DNA of 64,000 bases from Mesorhizobium_G sp050247155 (GTDB lineage: Bacteria > Pseudomonadota > Alphaproteobacteria > Rhizobiales > Rhizobiaceae): positions 1 to 64,000 of the forward strand of contig JBFWUS010000011.1 of assembly GCA_050247155.1 (NCBI GenBank), written 5' to 3'. Positions 51,065 to 60,100 of this stretch are shown here, piece after piece. The notes beneath the pieces were generated by a model, which was not told the origin of the DNA, made no database searches, and saw only the letters and a program-made list of their open reading frames with translations. Every line of letters begins with the position of its first letter. Within the stretch, counting starts at the first letter, position 1. A program made the translations under genes and the position numbers.

Positions 51065-51535
51065 CTAATCCGCTTTCACGATCACCGCGCTTTCGAACTC
51101 GATGACCTTGTCGCCTTTGGAATCCTGGCCTTCGCCCCAAACGGTGAGCAGGCGATAGCCCGGCCGTGAAGCCAGAGCGCGGTGGCCGGTGACCTTGCGG
51201 GTAAATGTCACCGTCTCGCCGGCGAACACCGGCTTCAGCCATTTCAGGTTCCGGAAGCCGGGCGAGGCGCCGACGCTGGGTGCCGGGCCAGTGCCATCCC
51301 AGGCTTCCGTGCCCTTCAGCATGCCGGTGCGGACATTGTATTTCATCCAGGTGGCGGCGGTGTGCCAGCCAGAGGCGCAGAGCGCGCCGAACACTGTGCC
51401 CTTGGCAGTCTCTTCCGACAGATGAAACGGCTGCGGATCGTATTTTTTCGCGAAAGCGACGATCTCGTCCGGATCGAATTTGTGGGACCCCAGCGTCACA
51501 GTCTCATTGAGCTGGAAAAAATCGTCGAGGCTCAT
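51065..51535 (-). CDS. MaoC-like hot-dog dehydratase, second copy
   Basis: A 156-aa hot-dog protein. FDPDEIVAFAKKYDPQPFHL holds the hydratase-2 Asp and His, and CASGWHTAATWMKY the following conserved helix. The family hydrates or dehydrates enoyl thioesters. ATG 51535 overlaps the stop of the first MaoC gene by four bases (ATGA), so the two are probably a heteromeric pair. Confidence 0.9.
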   Translation of the reverse strand: MSLDDFFQLNETVTLGSHKFDPDEIVAFAKKYDPQPFHLSEETAKGTVFGALCASGWHTAATWMKYNVRTGMLKGTEAWDGTGPAPSVGASPGFRNLKWLKPVFAGETVTFTRKVTGHRALASRPGYRLLTVWGEGQDSKGDKVIEFESAVIVKAD

Positions 51536-52005
51536 GCGCCTGCCTCCGTTGGGATGCTTCTCGTCAGGAACATGCCGGTGTTCTGCAATTCGAACACCTG
51601 CTCGCCGCGCTGGTTCACCATCTCGGCCCGCATGGTGATGAAGCCGAGATTCGGCCGCTTGGCCGAGACGCGCTTCGACAGGACGGTGGACGATGCGGTC
51701 AGCGTGTCGCCGGCCAGCACCGGTCTTTTCCATTTTACATGCTCGATACCGGGCGCACCCTGCGATGTCGAATGAAGCAGCAGGTTGTCGCACAAGAGCC
51801 GCATGAACATGGAGCAGGTGTGCCAGCCGGAGGCCGAAAGCCCGCCCAGGATGCTTTCCTTGCCGGCTTGCTCATCGACATGCATCGGCTGCGGGTCAAA
51901 CTCGCCGGCAAACTCGATGATTTCCTCGGCGCTCACCGTCTTGGAGCCGAACTGCATCGTCGCGCCCTCGACGAAATCTTCATAGGCCCATTTCTTGTCG
52001 GTCAT
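51532..52005 (-). CDS. MaoC-like hot-dog dehydratase, first copy
   Basis: A 157-aa hot-dog protein related to its neighbour: VSAEEIIEFAGEFDPQPMHV carries the catalytic Asp/His and SASGWHTCSMFMRLL the following helix. ATG 52005 (MTDKKWAYEDF) is preferred over a long upstream extension that has no ribosome-binding site. Two adjacent MaoC genes of this type are common in Rhizobiales; the CoA substrate is unknown. Confidence 0.9.
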   Translation of the reverse strand: MTDKKWAYEDFVEGATMQFGSKTVSAEEIIEFAGEFDPQPMHVDEQAGKESILGGLSASGWHTCSMFMRLLCDNLLLHSTSQGAPGIEHVKWKRPVLAGDTLTASSTVLSKRVSAKRPNLGFITMRAEMVNQRGEQVFELQNTGMFLTRSIPTEAGA

Positions 52006-52206
52006 GCAATGCCCTCGGTCGATCGTGCCGGGACAATGCAGGCTATGGGCATCGCTGACAATGGACCACGAGGGGCAGTCGGGTGGGACTCTGCCGAATG
52101 GCCTTAGCCGGGCGATCTTCAATGCATTTCGAAATGAGTTTGATGCGGAAGACGGCAAGACCCGACGCGTTGGCAAGCCTAGATGTGTTGCCGAATGGAG
52201 GGCATC

Positions 52207-52737
52207 ATGTCTCGTTTGGCAGCATCGGCCGCTAGCATCGGCGTGTTGAGTGCGGCGCTCGTCTGGCTTTATGTTGGACCGTTAGCATCCCTGGGACTGC
52301 AGACATGGGCCGGCTTCATTGCCTGGGGCGCTTACGCACATGCCGGCGGCGGCTGGCGCGTTGCTGGCATCAACCTGTCCGGGCACCTTTTGGGCGCGAT
52401 CCTCAGCGTTGCCGCGCATATGCCGATTACGCTCCTGGCGGATCTGACGGGCGTGCCGGCGGCCGCCGGTCTGCTGGTGGGTTTAGGTTCCGCCGCCTTC
52501 GTGTTGGCGTCGCGCTCGCCGCTTTTTGCAACGATCCCGGCCGCCGTCTACGGCTTCTCCTGCGCCGCGGTGCTGATCAATGTAGCGAAGCTCCCGGCAA
52601 GCCTGACCGCGCTGCCGCCGGCGCAGAATCCATTGTTCGTCGTGGCGCTGTCTATGACAATCGGCATTGGGTTCGGGCTGGTCTGCGATTGGCTGACCGA
52701 GCGCTTGCAGGGCAGGAGTAAGGCGGCGGCTGCTTAG
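52207..52737 (+). CDS. DUF1097 membrane protein
   Basis: A 176-aa protein with five or six hydrophobic segments matching DUF1097 (WAGFIAWGAYAHAGGG near the N-terminus). ATG 52207 follows GAGGGCATC; an in-frame ATG upstream at 52183 is less likely. Its stop overlaps the corA stop on the other strand by four bases. The function is unknown; a transporter or channel role is possible. Confidence 0.85.
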   Translation: MSRLAASAASIGVLSAALVWLYVGPLASLGLQTWAGFIAWGAYAHAGGGWRVAGINLSGHLLGAILSVAAHMPITLLADLTGVPAAAGLLVGLGSAAFVLASRSPLFATIPAAVYGFSCAAVLINVAKLPASLTALPPAQNPLFVVALSMTIGIGFGLVCDWLTERLQGRSKAAAA

Positions 52738-53708
52738 AGCCAGCCTTTTCGCCGGAACAGCCAGAACGGAAGGATCGCCGACAAGACCATCAGCCCGAGC
52801 GCCCAAGGATAGCCCAGCATCCATTTGAGCTCGGGCATGACGTCGAAGTTCATGCCGTAGATCGAGGCAACCAAGGTCGGGGGCAGGAAGACCACCGCCG
52901 CCACAGACACGATCTTGATGATGCCGTTCTGCTCGATGTTGATCATGCCAAGGGTCGCGTCGAGCAGGAATGTGATCTTCTGCGACAGGAATGACGCGTG
53001 GTCGGTCAGCGAGGCTACGTCGCGTGACAGCGTTTTCACCCGCGCACGCATATCCTTCCCGCCCTTGGTCTGGCCCGCTGCGTTGGTCAGGAAGCCGGAC
53101 AGGCGCTGCAGTGAAATCAGGCTGTCGCGCATGTTCGCGGTCAGCGATTCCTTGCGGCCGATGGCCTTCAGGATCTGCTGGAAATTTCGATCGCGCTGCG
53201 AGGCCTTCTGCTGGCTCGGGCTAAAGATGTCCTTCGACAGCAATTCGACATGTTGGGAGATATGCTCCAGCACGTCGGCCAGCCGGTCGACGATGGCTTC
53301 GAGCAGACCGATCAGGATCGTTTCGCCGGTCGTGCAGCCGATCGCTGCCTTTTCCGCGCGGATAGGAAAAGTCAAAAAAGCGCGCGGCTCATTGTAACGG
53401 ATCGTCACCAGCGTGTTGCCGCGCAGCACGAAGGTCACCGGCGACATGATCGGCTCGTCACTCTCGACCTGCGAGGGCAGGGTAGCGGTCATGAAATAGG
53501 CGCCGTCCTCGACATAGAGGCGGCTGGAAATCTCGATCTCCTCCATCTCCTCGCGCGTCGGAACGCCGATGCCGAGCCATTTTTCGACCGCGGCTTCCTC
53601 TTCCTTGGTGGGATTGGACAGGTCGGCCCAGACGATCTTGGATGTCTCGGTCTCCAGTCCATCGATGGCGCGCAGCCGATCGTTCTCCACGACGAATGCC
53701 TTGATCAT
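52734..53708 (-). CDS. corA: CorA-type magnesium transporter
   Basis: A 324-aa divalent-cation channel. The large cytoplasmic alpha/beta domain is followed by two C-terminal helices; the selectivity motif YGMNF lies at the end of the first. Long helices before it (SHFLSQK-like DHASFLSQKITFLLDATLGM) form the stalk. A positively charged FRRKGWL end is typical. ATG 53708 (MIKAFVVEN) is chosen by family N-terminus. Confidence 0.93.
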   Translation of the reverse strand: MIKAFVVENDRLRAIDGLETETSKIVWADLSNPTKEEEAAVEKWLGIGVPTREEMEEIEISSRLYVEDGAYFMTATLPSQVESDEPIMSPVTFVLRGNTLVTIRYNEPRAFLTFPIRAEKAAIGCTTGETILIGLLEAIVDRLADVLEHISQHVELLSKDIFSPSQQKASQRDRNFQQILKAIGRKESLTANMRDSLISLQRLSGFLTNAAGQTKGGKDMRARVKTLSRDVASLTDHASFLSQKITFLLDATLGMINIEQNGIIKIVSVAAVVFLPPTLVASIYGMNFDVMPELKWMLGYPWALGLMVLSAILPFWLFRRKGWL

Positions 53709-53870
53709 CGCCGGGTCTCCCTTGTTCAGGGTTGCTGGGGCGTCCAAATGGGCGCGGTTATGGAGATTGACGCGGCTGAAAACCTTGGCCGCCAGCCGCG
53801 ACTGCCGGCCCGATAGACCCGCTGGCGGGCAAGGTCAAGCCGGAGATTTCTTGTCACGTCGCGCCGTCAT

Positions 53871-54041
53871 CTACACAGCCAATCCTAGCGCGCGTGCGAG
53901 CCATGCCAGGACGATAAGGCCGAGAATGACGGCAAACAGAATCAGGCACCGTCTTCGCCATTCCTCCGTGTCGAACAGTTCGCGCGTACCGGGTGGCGAG
54001 TTATGGCGCCACCAATTGTCCACGAAGTCTTTCAATTTCAT
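53871..54041 (-). CDS. Small single-span membrane protein
   Basis: A 56-aa protein with a polar N-terminus (KDFVDNWWRHNSPPGTRELF) and one C-terminal membrane helix (LILFAVILGLIVLAWLARAL). ATG 54041 follows GGAGGG at a suitable distance, a good sign that it is real. I do not recognise it. It lies between ychF and corA on the same strand as both. Confidence 0.6.
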   Translation of the reverse strand: MKLKDFVDNWWRHNSPPGTRELFDTEEWRRRCLILFAVILGLIVLAWLARALGLAV

Positions 54042-54105
54042 GGCTTGACCCTCCGCCGCAATTTGCATGTAGGGAGGCGATCTCGGGGATTAAAGTTCGA
54101 AGCTC

Positions 54106-55209
54106 TTAGGTATTGAACTTGAACAGCAAGATGTCGCCGTCCTGCACGATGTACTCCTTGCCTTCGTCGCGCGCCTTGCCTGCCTCCTTCGCCGCGACTT
54201 CGCCGCCCAGCGTCACATAGTCGTTGTAGGCGATTGTCTGGGCGCGAATGAAGCCGCGCTCGAAATCGGTGTGGATCACGCCGGCTGCCTGCGGCGCCTT
54301 GGTGCCGCGCTCAATGGTCCAGGCGCGCGTCTCCTTCGGCCCGGCGGTAAAATAGGTGATCAGGTGCAAGAGGTCGTAGCCGGCGCGGATCAGCTTGTCC
54401 AAGCCCGGCTCGGTGAGACCGAGATCGGCCAGGAATTCCATTTCCTCATCGTCGGGCAACTGCGCCACTTCAGCTTCGATCGCCGCCGAGATGATCACGG
54501 TCGACGCACCCTGTCTGGCAGCCATCTCCTCGACCGCCTTGGTGTGCTCGTTGCCGGTGGCGGCGTCTGATTCGGCGACGTTGCAAACGTAGAGCACCGG
54601 ATGGGCGGTCAGCAGGTTGAGGCCCTGCAGCGTTCTCAAATCTTCGGCGGCGATGCCCTTCAGCAATACGCGGCAAGGCTTGCCATCCTGCAGCAGCGCC
54701 AGCGCCTGCTCCATGACGGGTAGGACGGTCAGCGATTCTTTGTCCTTGGCCTGCGCGCGCTTGCGCACGTTGACGATACGGCGCTCAAGGCTTTCGAGGT
54801 CTGACAGCATCAGTTCTGTCTCGACCGTATCCGCGTCGGCCACGGGATCGATGCGGCCTTCGACATGGGTGATGTCGTCGTCCTCGAAGCAGCGTAGCAC
54901 GTGCACGATGGCATCGACTTCTCGGATATTGGCCAGGAATTGGTTGCCGAGGCCTTCACCCTTCGACGCACCGCGCACCAGGCCGGCGATATCAACGAAG
55001 TTGATGCGTGTCGGGATGGTCTCCTTCGACTTGGCAATCGCCGCGATCTTGTCCAGCCGCTTGTCAGGAACCGCGACTTCGCCGGTGTTCGGCTCGATGG
55101 TGCAGAACGGATAATTGGCGGCCTGCGCGACTGCCGTGCGCGTCAGCGCGTTGAAAAGCGTCGATTTGCCAACGTTGGGCAAGCCAACGATGCCGCATTT
55201 GAAACCCAT
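54106..55209 (-). CDS. ychF: Redox-regulated ATPase YchF
   Basis: A 367-aa Obg-family ATPase. The G1 motif is GLPNVGKSTLFNALT, and FVDIAGLVRGASKGEGLGN is the G3 region. A C-terminal TGS domain follows (THFERGFIRAQT-like VIHTDFERGFIRAQ). Unlike most relatives it prefers ATP. It is the third gene of rplY-pth-ychF. Confidence 0.96.
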   Translation of the reverse strand: MGFKCGIVGLPNVGKSTLFNALTRTAVAQAANYPFCTIEPNTGEVAVPDKRLDKIAAIAKSKETIPTRINFVDIAGLVRGASKGEGLGNQFLANIREVDAIVHVLRCFEDDDITHVEGRIDPVADADTVETELMLSDLESLERRIVNVRKRAQAKDKESLTVLPVMEQALALLQDGKPCRVLLKGIAAEDLRTLQGLNLLTAHPVLYVCNVAESDAATGNEHTKAVEEMAARQGASTVIISAAIEAEVAQLPDDEEMEFLADLGLTEPGLDKLIRAGYDLLHLITYFTAGPKETRAWTIERGTKAPQAAGVIHTDFERGFIRAQTIAYNDYVTLGGEVAAKEAGKARDEGKEYIVQDGDILLFKFNT

Positions 55210-55272
55210 GATGGAAATCCTAACGGAAAACGGAAGGTTGGCCCGGCCTATGGGCGAAAGAGGACAGAATCG

Positions 55273-56022
55273 TCAAGTCTCGCCCTTGCCGAAGAGTTTT
55301 TTGAGCATCGCCGCCATCGGCCCGCTTTCCGGTATCGCGACAGCCGGCTTTTGCGGGCGTGCTTGGCGGATGTGGCTTCGCGCTTTCTTGGCCGGTTTGG
55401 CGCTGCCGCCATCGTCCGATACGGGACCGGTCGCCGGCCCGCCGCCCTGCGAGCCGCCGCCGACCGCCAGCGCGACCTTGTTCATCAGGCCGCTGTCATC
55501 AGCCTTGACGATCATGTCGGCATTGTCGGCGATGACGTCGAGCAATGGATCGAGCCAGGTTTTGTCCGACTTGGCGAAATCGCCCAGGACATGGCCGTGG
55601 ACGAGTTCTTTCACGCCGGGATGACCGACACCGATGCGGATGCGGCGATAGTTGGGTCCCAGATGCTGGTCGAGCGAACGAATGCCGTTGTGTCCGCCTG
55701 CGCCGCCGCCCGTCTTGATGCGCAACTTTCCCGCCGCCAGGTCGATCTCATCATAGAGCACGGTCAGCGCCGACGGTTCGAGCTTGTAGAACCGCATGGC
55801 CTCGCCAACGGCCTGGCCGGAGAGGTTCATGAAGGTTTGCGGCTTGATCAGCAGGACTCTCTCGCCAGCCAGCTTGCCTTCGGCGATCTCGGCCTGGAAT
55901 TTCTTCGACCAGGGCGAAAAGGAATGGCGGCGGGCTATCGCGTCCGCCGCCATGAAGCCGACATTGTGCCGGTTGTTCGCGTATTTCGATCCGGGATTGC
56001 CCAGTCCTGCAATGACGTACAT
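55273..56022 (-). CDS. pth: Peptidyl-tRNA hydrolase
   Basis: A 249-aa enzyme that releases stalled peptides from tRNA. The N-terminal VIAGLGNPGSKYANNRHNVG contains the catalytic-site Asn and His; KPQTFMNLSGQAV and GGAGGHNGIRSL follow. Compared with the ~190-aa E. coli protein there is a ~55-residue basic Pro/Ala/Lys-rich tail, common in alphaproteobacteria. It lies 41 bases after rplY. Confidence 0.95.
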   Translation of the reverse strand: MYVIAGLGNPGSKYANNRHNVGFMAADAIARRHSFSPWSKKFQAEIAEGKLAGERVLLIKPQTFMNLSGQAVGEAMRFYKLEPSALTVLYDEIDLAAGKLRIKTGGGAGGHNGIRSLDQHLGPNYRRIRIGVGHPGVKELVHGHVLGDFAKSDKTWLDPLLDVIADNADMIVKADDSGLMNKVALAVGGGSQGGGPATGPVSDDGGSAKPAKKARSHIRQARPQKPAVAIPESGPMAAMLKKLFGKGET

Positions 56023-56063
56023 AGCCGGAACCTCGCAATTCCCGGAAAGCGGGAAGGACGGGT

Positions 56064-56711
56064 CTATTCCTCGTCCTTGTCGCCGCCCTTGATGGCTTCG
56101 GTGGTCGGCGCGACCGGCGCGCTGTCGTCCGCCGCCGTCAGACCGGCCGTGCCGGCAATGGTAGCGATGGTGAAGTCACGGTCCGAGATGACCGGCTTGA
56201 CGCCGGCCGGCAGCTTGACCGCCGAGATATGAACGGAATCGCCAATATCCACACCGGTCAGGTCGACCGTAATGAATTCCGGGATCGCGTTGGCGGGGCA
56301 GTGGAACTCAACCTCGTGGCGCACGATGTTCAGGGCGCCGCCACGCTTCAGGCCCGGCGACTTGTCCTGATTTACGAAGTGCACTGGGACGTCGACGTTA
56401 ACCTCGGTGTCTTTCGAGACCCGCAGGAAGTCGACATGGGTCGGGAAATCCTTGACCGGATCGAGCTGGTAATCCTTCGGCAGAACCTGGATCTTCTCGC
56501 CGTCGACGTTGATGGTCGCCAGCGTGGTCAGAAACCCGCCGCCGTGGATCTTGTAGTAGACGTCCTTGTAGGACAGGGCGATCGCCAGGGGAGGCTTTTT
56601 ATCGCCATAGATGACTGCAGGCACTTTGCCGTTGCGGCGAACTGCACGGGCGGACCCCTTACCGACCGTTTCGCGCGCTTCGGCCGTGAGCTCGTAAGTT
56701 TCGTGGCTCAT
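56064..56711 (-). CDS. rplY: Ribosomal protein bL25 (general stress CTC type)
   Basis: A 215-aa protein with the 5S rRNA-binding bL25 domain (LTAEARETVGKGSARAVRRN at residues ~7-26) and a C-terminal CTC/TL5 beta domain (VDVPVHFVNQDKSPGLKRGG). The acidic tail ends GGDKDEE. First gene of rplY-pth-ychF, with a terminator hairpin from the preceding MFS gene upstream. Confidence 0.96.
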   Translation of the reverse strand: MSHETYELTAEARETVGKGSARAVRRNGKVPAVIYGDKKPPLAIALSYKDVYYKIHGGGFLTTLATINVDGEKIQVLPKDYQLDPVKDFPTHVDFLRVSKDTEVNVDVPVHFVNQDKSPGLKRGGALNIVRHEVEFHCPANAIPEFITVDLTGVDIGDSVHISAVKLPAGVKPVISDRDFTIATIAGTAGLTAADDSAPVAPTTEAIKGGDKDEE

Positions 56712-56788
56712 GGCACTTCCTTTCGCGTTTTGTTTGGAGCGCTTACGGGCAATTTCTCATCGACGATGGGAGCCGGTCCGTAAACGTC

Positions 56789-56813
56789 GAAAGCCGCCGG
56801 GTAGGCGGCTTTC
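56789..56813 (-). terminator. Terminator hairpin between the MFS gene and rplY
   Basis: GAAAGCCGCC and GGCGGCTTTC form a perfect 10-bp stem around GGGTA. It is placed after the stop of the minus-strand MFS gene and before rplY, so it should isolate the two transcripts. Confidence 0.65.
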
Positions 56814-56898
56814 CGCTGCGTTGCCTCCAAGGGTGTCTACGCAGGTGGCGGCTCTATAGTCGAAGCAGGCTCTGCTGGCAAGGCATGCGATGACGCGG

Positions 56899-58104
56899 TC
56901 AGGGCCTGCGCTTCATGAAGCCGCTTGGCAGAAACACCGTCAGGAGACCGAGCAGCGGCAGGTAGGAGCACACCTTGTAGACATATTCGATGCCCTTGTA
57001 GTCGGCCAGGATGCCAAGCGCGGCGGCCGCGATGCCGCCCATGCCGAAGGCAAAGCCAAAGAAGATGCCGGCGATCAGCCCGACACGGCCCGGCACCAGT
57101 TCCTGCGCGAAGACGACGATCGCCGAGAACGCCGACGAGAGGATCAGGCCTACGAGGACGACCAGGATGCGCGTCCAGAAGAGGTCGGCATAGGGTAGAG
57201 CCAATGTGAATGGCAGGCAGCCCAGGATCGAAAACCAGATGACGGCTTTCGGTCCAAAACGGTCGCCGAACGGCCCGCCAAGCAGGATGCCGAGCGCCGA
57301 TGCTCCAAGGAAAAGGAACAGCAGGATCTGCGATTCCTGCACCGACACGCCGAATTTTTCGATGGTGTAGAAAGTGAAGTAGCTCGAGATTGACGCCATG
57401 TAGATGTTTTTCGTGAACACAAGCAGGGTCAGCACACCGAGCGCGACCATCACACGACGGCGCGGCAAAGGCGGCATCAGGCTGCCGAGCGCCCTCTTCG
57501 AAGGGTTGCGTTGTTCGTGGGCGTACCAGAGGCCAACACGAAACAGCACAAATATCCCGACTGCCGCCAGCACGGTGAACCAGGAGATGCTCCCCTGCCC
57601 GAACGGCACGACGATGAAGGCCGCCAAAAGCGGGCCGAGCGACTGGCCAAAATTGCCGCCGACCTGAAAGAGCGACTGCGCCAAGCCGAAGCGGCCACCG
57701 GAGGCCAATCGCGCCACGCGCGAGGCTTCGGGGTGGAAGACCGCAGAGCCGATGCCAATGAGCGCGGCGCCGATGAGCAGCAGCCAGTAGTGGCCGGCAT
57801 AGGCCAGCACGACTAGGCCGATCAGAGACGAGGCCATACCCCAGGGCAGGGAAAAGGGTAGCGGCCGCCGGTCAGTGTAAAGGCCGACGACTGGCTGCAA
57901 CAAAGACGCCGTGACCTGAAAGGTGAAGGTCAACAGTCCGATCTGAAGGTAGCTCAAATCGTAATTGTCCTTCAGCAGCGGATAGATCGCCGCCAGCAAA
58001 GACTGCATGATGTCGTTGACCATATGGCCGAACGAGACGGCTATGATGATCAAAAACGTGGTCGTCTCGGTGCTGGAGGGGCGGTTGGCGGTCAGGTCAG
58101 TCAT
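56899..58104 (-). CDS. MFS exporter, fosmidomycin-resistance (Fsr) type
   Basis: A 401-aa major-facilitator protein with twelve helices. HMVNDIMQSLLAAIYPLLKD and LTFTFQVTASLLQPVVGLYT near the start are typical of the Fsr group, as is HPEASRVARLASGGRFGLAQ. ATG 58104 (MTDLTANRP) is preferred over 58173. It is divergent from the AraC-type regulator, a common regulator-efflux pair. The substrate is not known. Confidence 0.88.
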   Translation of the reverse strand: MTDLTANRPSSTETTTFLIIIAVSFGHMVNDIMQSLLAAIYPLLKDNYDLSYLQIGLLTFTFQVTASLLQPVVGLYTDRRPLPFSLPWGMASSLIGLVVLAYAGHYWLLLIGAALIGIGSAVFHPEASRVARLASGGRFGLAQSLFQVGGNFGQSLGPLLAAFIVVPFGQGSISWFTVLAAVGIFVLFRVGLWYAHEQRNPSKRALGSLMPPLPRRRVMVALGVLTLLVFTKNIYMASISSYFTFYTIEKFGVSVQESQILLFLFLGASALGILLGGPFGDRFGPKAVIWFSILGCLPFTLALPYADLFWTRILVVLVGLILSSAFSAIVVFAQELVPGRVGLIAGIFFGFAFGMGGIAAAALGILADYKGIEYVYKVCSYLPLLGLLTVFLPSGFMKRRP

Positions 58105-58205
58105 TTGCGGTCGTTCTTTTGAGGTTTGCGGCCGACTTCTTAGCCGGATTGCGAGGTTGCCGCTTTCGTGCAAAGGTCCATTTCTTTCGCGAGTGGGCCA
58201 CTTGA

Positions 58206-59048
58206 ATGAAACCTCGTCCGCATATTTCTGCGGTCCAACTCATCGAACTCCACCGTCTACACGAGGTGCGCTGGGCCTGGTTGGAGGATGCGGAAGGCCC
58301 GCTTGTCGCGCTGCCGACCGAATACCCCGACGGCTACACTGTGCCCGAACATCATCATCGGCGAAGTCAGTTGCTGCATGCGCTTGCAGGCTTGGTGCTG
58401 ATCAAGACCCGATTCGGGAGCTGGATGGTGCCGCCTGACCACGCCATGTGGCTTCCTGCAGGCATCGACCATTCCGTCGACATGCTCGGCCATGTGAGCA
58501 TGCGGTCAATCTATGTCGAGCCGAATGCGGTCGATGGCCTGCCGGAAAAATTGCGTGTCGTGGCCATTACCAATTTGATGCGCGACCTGATCATCGAGGC
58601 CGCGAAATTGCCCCCGGGCATGGTCGCGATGGGGCGGGACGGCTATCTCATGGGGCTGCTTCTGCATGAGATTCCGCGCTTGCCCGAGCGGCCGCTCGGC
58701 CTGCCTTTTCCAAACGATCCCCGGCTGCTTTCTCTTTGCCGCGCCTTCATGGCCGAACCCTCGGCACTGGTTACTATCGACGGTTGGGCCGAACGAGTCG
58801 GTATGAGCCGCCGTACCTTCACACGCACCTTTCATAAGGAGACCGGGCTGTCGCTTTCGACATGGCGGCAACAGGCGCTGCTTTTTGCAGCGATACCGCG
58901 ATTGGCAGATGGCGAGCCGGTGACGCGCGTGGCGCTCGATCTCGGCTACGACAGCGTGCCGGCATTCACGACGATGTTCAGGCGAATGCTGGGTGCCGCG
59001 CCGCGGGATTATTTCGGCAAAGCGCGCGGAACGCAGAGTGTCGCGTAG
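58206..59048 (+). CDS. AraC family transcriptional regulator
   Basis: A 280-aa regulator. The N-terminal cupin-like sensor is HHHRRSQLLHALAGLVLIKT with WMVPPDHAMWLPAGIDHSV. The two C-terminal helix-turn-helices are WAERVGMSRRTFTRTFHKET and the VALDLGYDSVPAFTTMFRRM segment. This N-terminal type matches NimR-like regulators, which often control a divergent MFS efflux gene. Its stop is four bases from the prs stop. Confidence 0.9.
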   Translation: MKPRPHISAVQLIELHRLHEVRWAWLEDAEGPLVALPTEYPDGYTVPEHHHRRSQLLHALAGLVLIKTRFGSWMVPPDHAMWLPAGIDHSVDMLGHVSMRSIYVEPNAVDGLPEKLRVVAITNLMRDLIIEAAKLPPGMVAMGRDGYLMGLLLHEIPRLPERPLGLPFPNDPRLLSLCRAFMAEPSALVTIDGWAERVGMSRRTFTRTFHKETGLSLSTWRQQALLFAAIPRLADGEPVTRVALDLGYDSVPAFTTMFRRMLGAAPRDYFGKARGTQSVA

Positions 59049-59052
59049 CCTG

Positions 59053-59988
59053 TCAATCGAACAGGCTCGACACACTCTCTTCCAGCGCGGTGCGGGAGAT
59101 GGCTTCGCCCATCAGCTCGGCGATCGAAATGACGCGGATGTTGTGCGCGTCGTTGACGGCCTGAGTCGGCTGAATTGAATCGGTTATGACCAGTTCTTGA
59201 AGCTTCGAGCCAGCGATTCGGGCGACCGCACCGCCCGACAAAACCCCGTGCGTGATGTAGGCCGTGACGCTTGATGCGCCGTTTTCGAGCAGCGCGTCGG
59301 CAGCGTTGCACAGCGTGCCGCCGGAATCGACGATGTCGTCGTAGAGCAGGCAATCCTTGCCCCTGACGTCGCCGATGATGTTCATCACTTCGGATTCGCC
59401 GGGGCGGTCGCGGCGCTTGTCGACGATGGCGAGCTGCGCATCGAGCCGTTTGGCCAGCGCGCGGGCGCGCACGACGCCGCCGACGTCGGGCGAAACGACC
59501 ATGACGTTGGCGAGCTGCTTGTATTTCGCCTTGATGTCGCGGGCCATGACCGGCACGGCGAACAAATTGTCGGTGGGGATATCGAAAAAGCCCTGGATCT
59601 GGCCGGCATGCAGGTCGAGCGTCAGCACGCGGTAGCAGCCGGCACGCGTGATCAGGTTCGAGACCAGCTTGGCCGAGATGGGCGTGCGGCCGGAAGCGCG
59701 GCGATCCTGTCGTGCATAGCCGAAATAGGGCATGACCGCCGTTATGCGCCGCGCCGAGGAGCGCATGAACGCATCGATCATAATCAGCAGTTCCATCAGA
59801 TGGTCATTGGTCGGATAGGAGGTCGACTGGAGGATGTAGACGTCCTCGCCGCGCACGTTTTCCTGGATCTCGACAAAGATTTCCTGGTCGGCGAAGCGCC
59901 GCACCGCGGCACGCCCCAACGGAATGTTGAGGTATCGGGCGACGGCCTCGGCCAGCACCCGGTTAGAATTGCCCGCAAAAAGCTTCAT
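59053..59988 (-). CDS. prs: Ribose-phosphate pyrophosphokinase
   Basis: A 311-aa enzyme that makes PRPP from ribose-5-phosphate and ATP for nucleotide, His and Trp synthesis. FADQEIFVEIQENVRGEDVY, YFGYARQDRRASGRTPISAK, LDLHAGQIQGFFDIPTDNLF and the PRPP loop LLYDDIVDSGGTL are all intact. Monocistronic. Confidence 0.98.
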   Translation of the reverse strand: MKLFAGNSNRVLAEAVARYLNIPLGRAAVRRFADQEIFVEIQENVRGEDVYILQSTSYPTNDHLMELLIMIDAFMRSSARRITAVMPYFGYARQDRRASGRTPISAKLVSNLITRAGCYRVLTLDLHAGQIQGFFDIPTDNLFAVPVMARDIKAKYKQLANVMVVSPDVGGVVRARALAKRLDAQLAIVDKRRDRPGESEVMNIIGDVRGKDCLLYDDIVDSGGTLCNAADALLENGASSVTAYITHGVLSGGAVARIAGSKLQELVITDSIQPTQAVNDAHNIRVISIAELMGEAISRTALEESVSSLFD

Positions 59989-60100
59989 TGAGTTGCCCTG
60001 GCGACGTCCGCTCCGGTGAGGGGGCTTTTAGCCGCCTGAGCGGTCAATGCAAGCGGGCATGGTTCGTATTGCAAAGATTTAATGACCAAGCATGGCAGCG

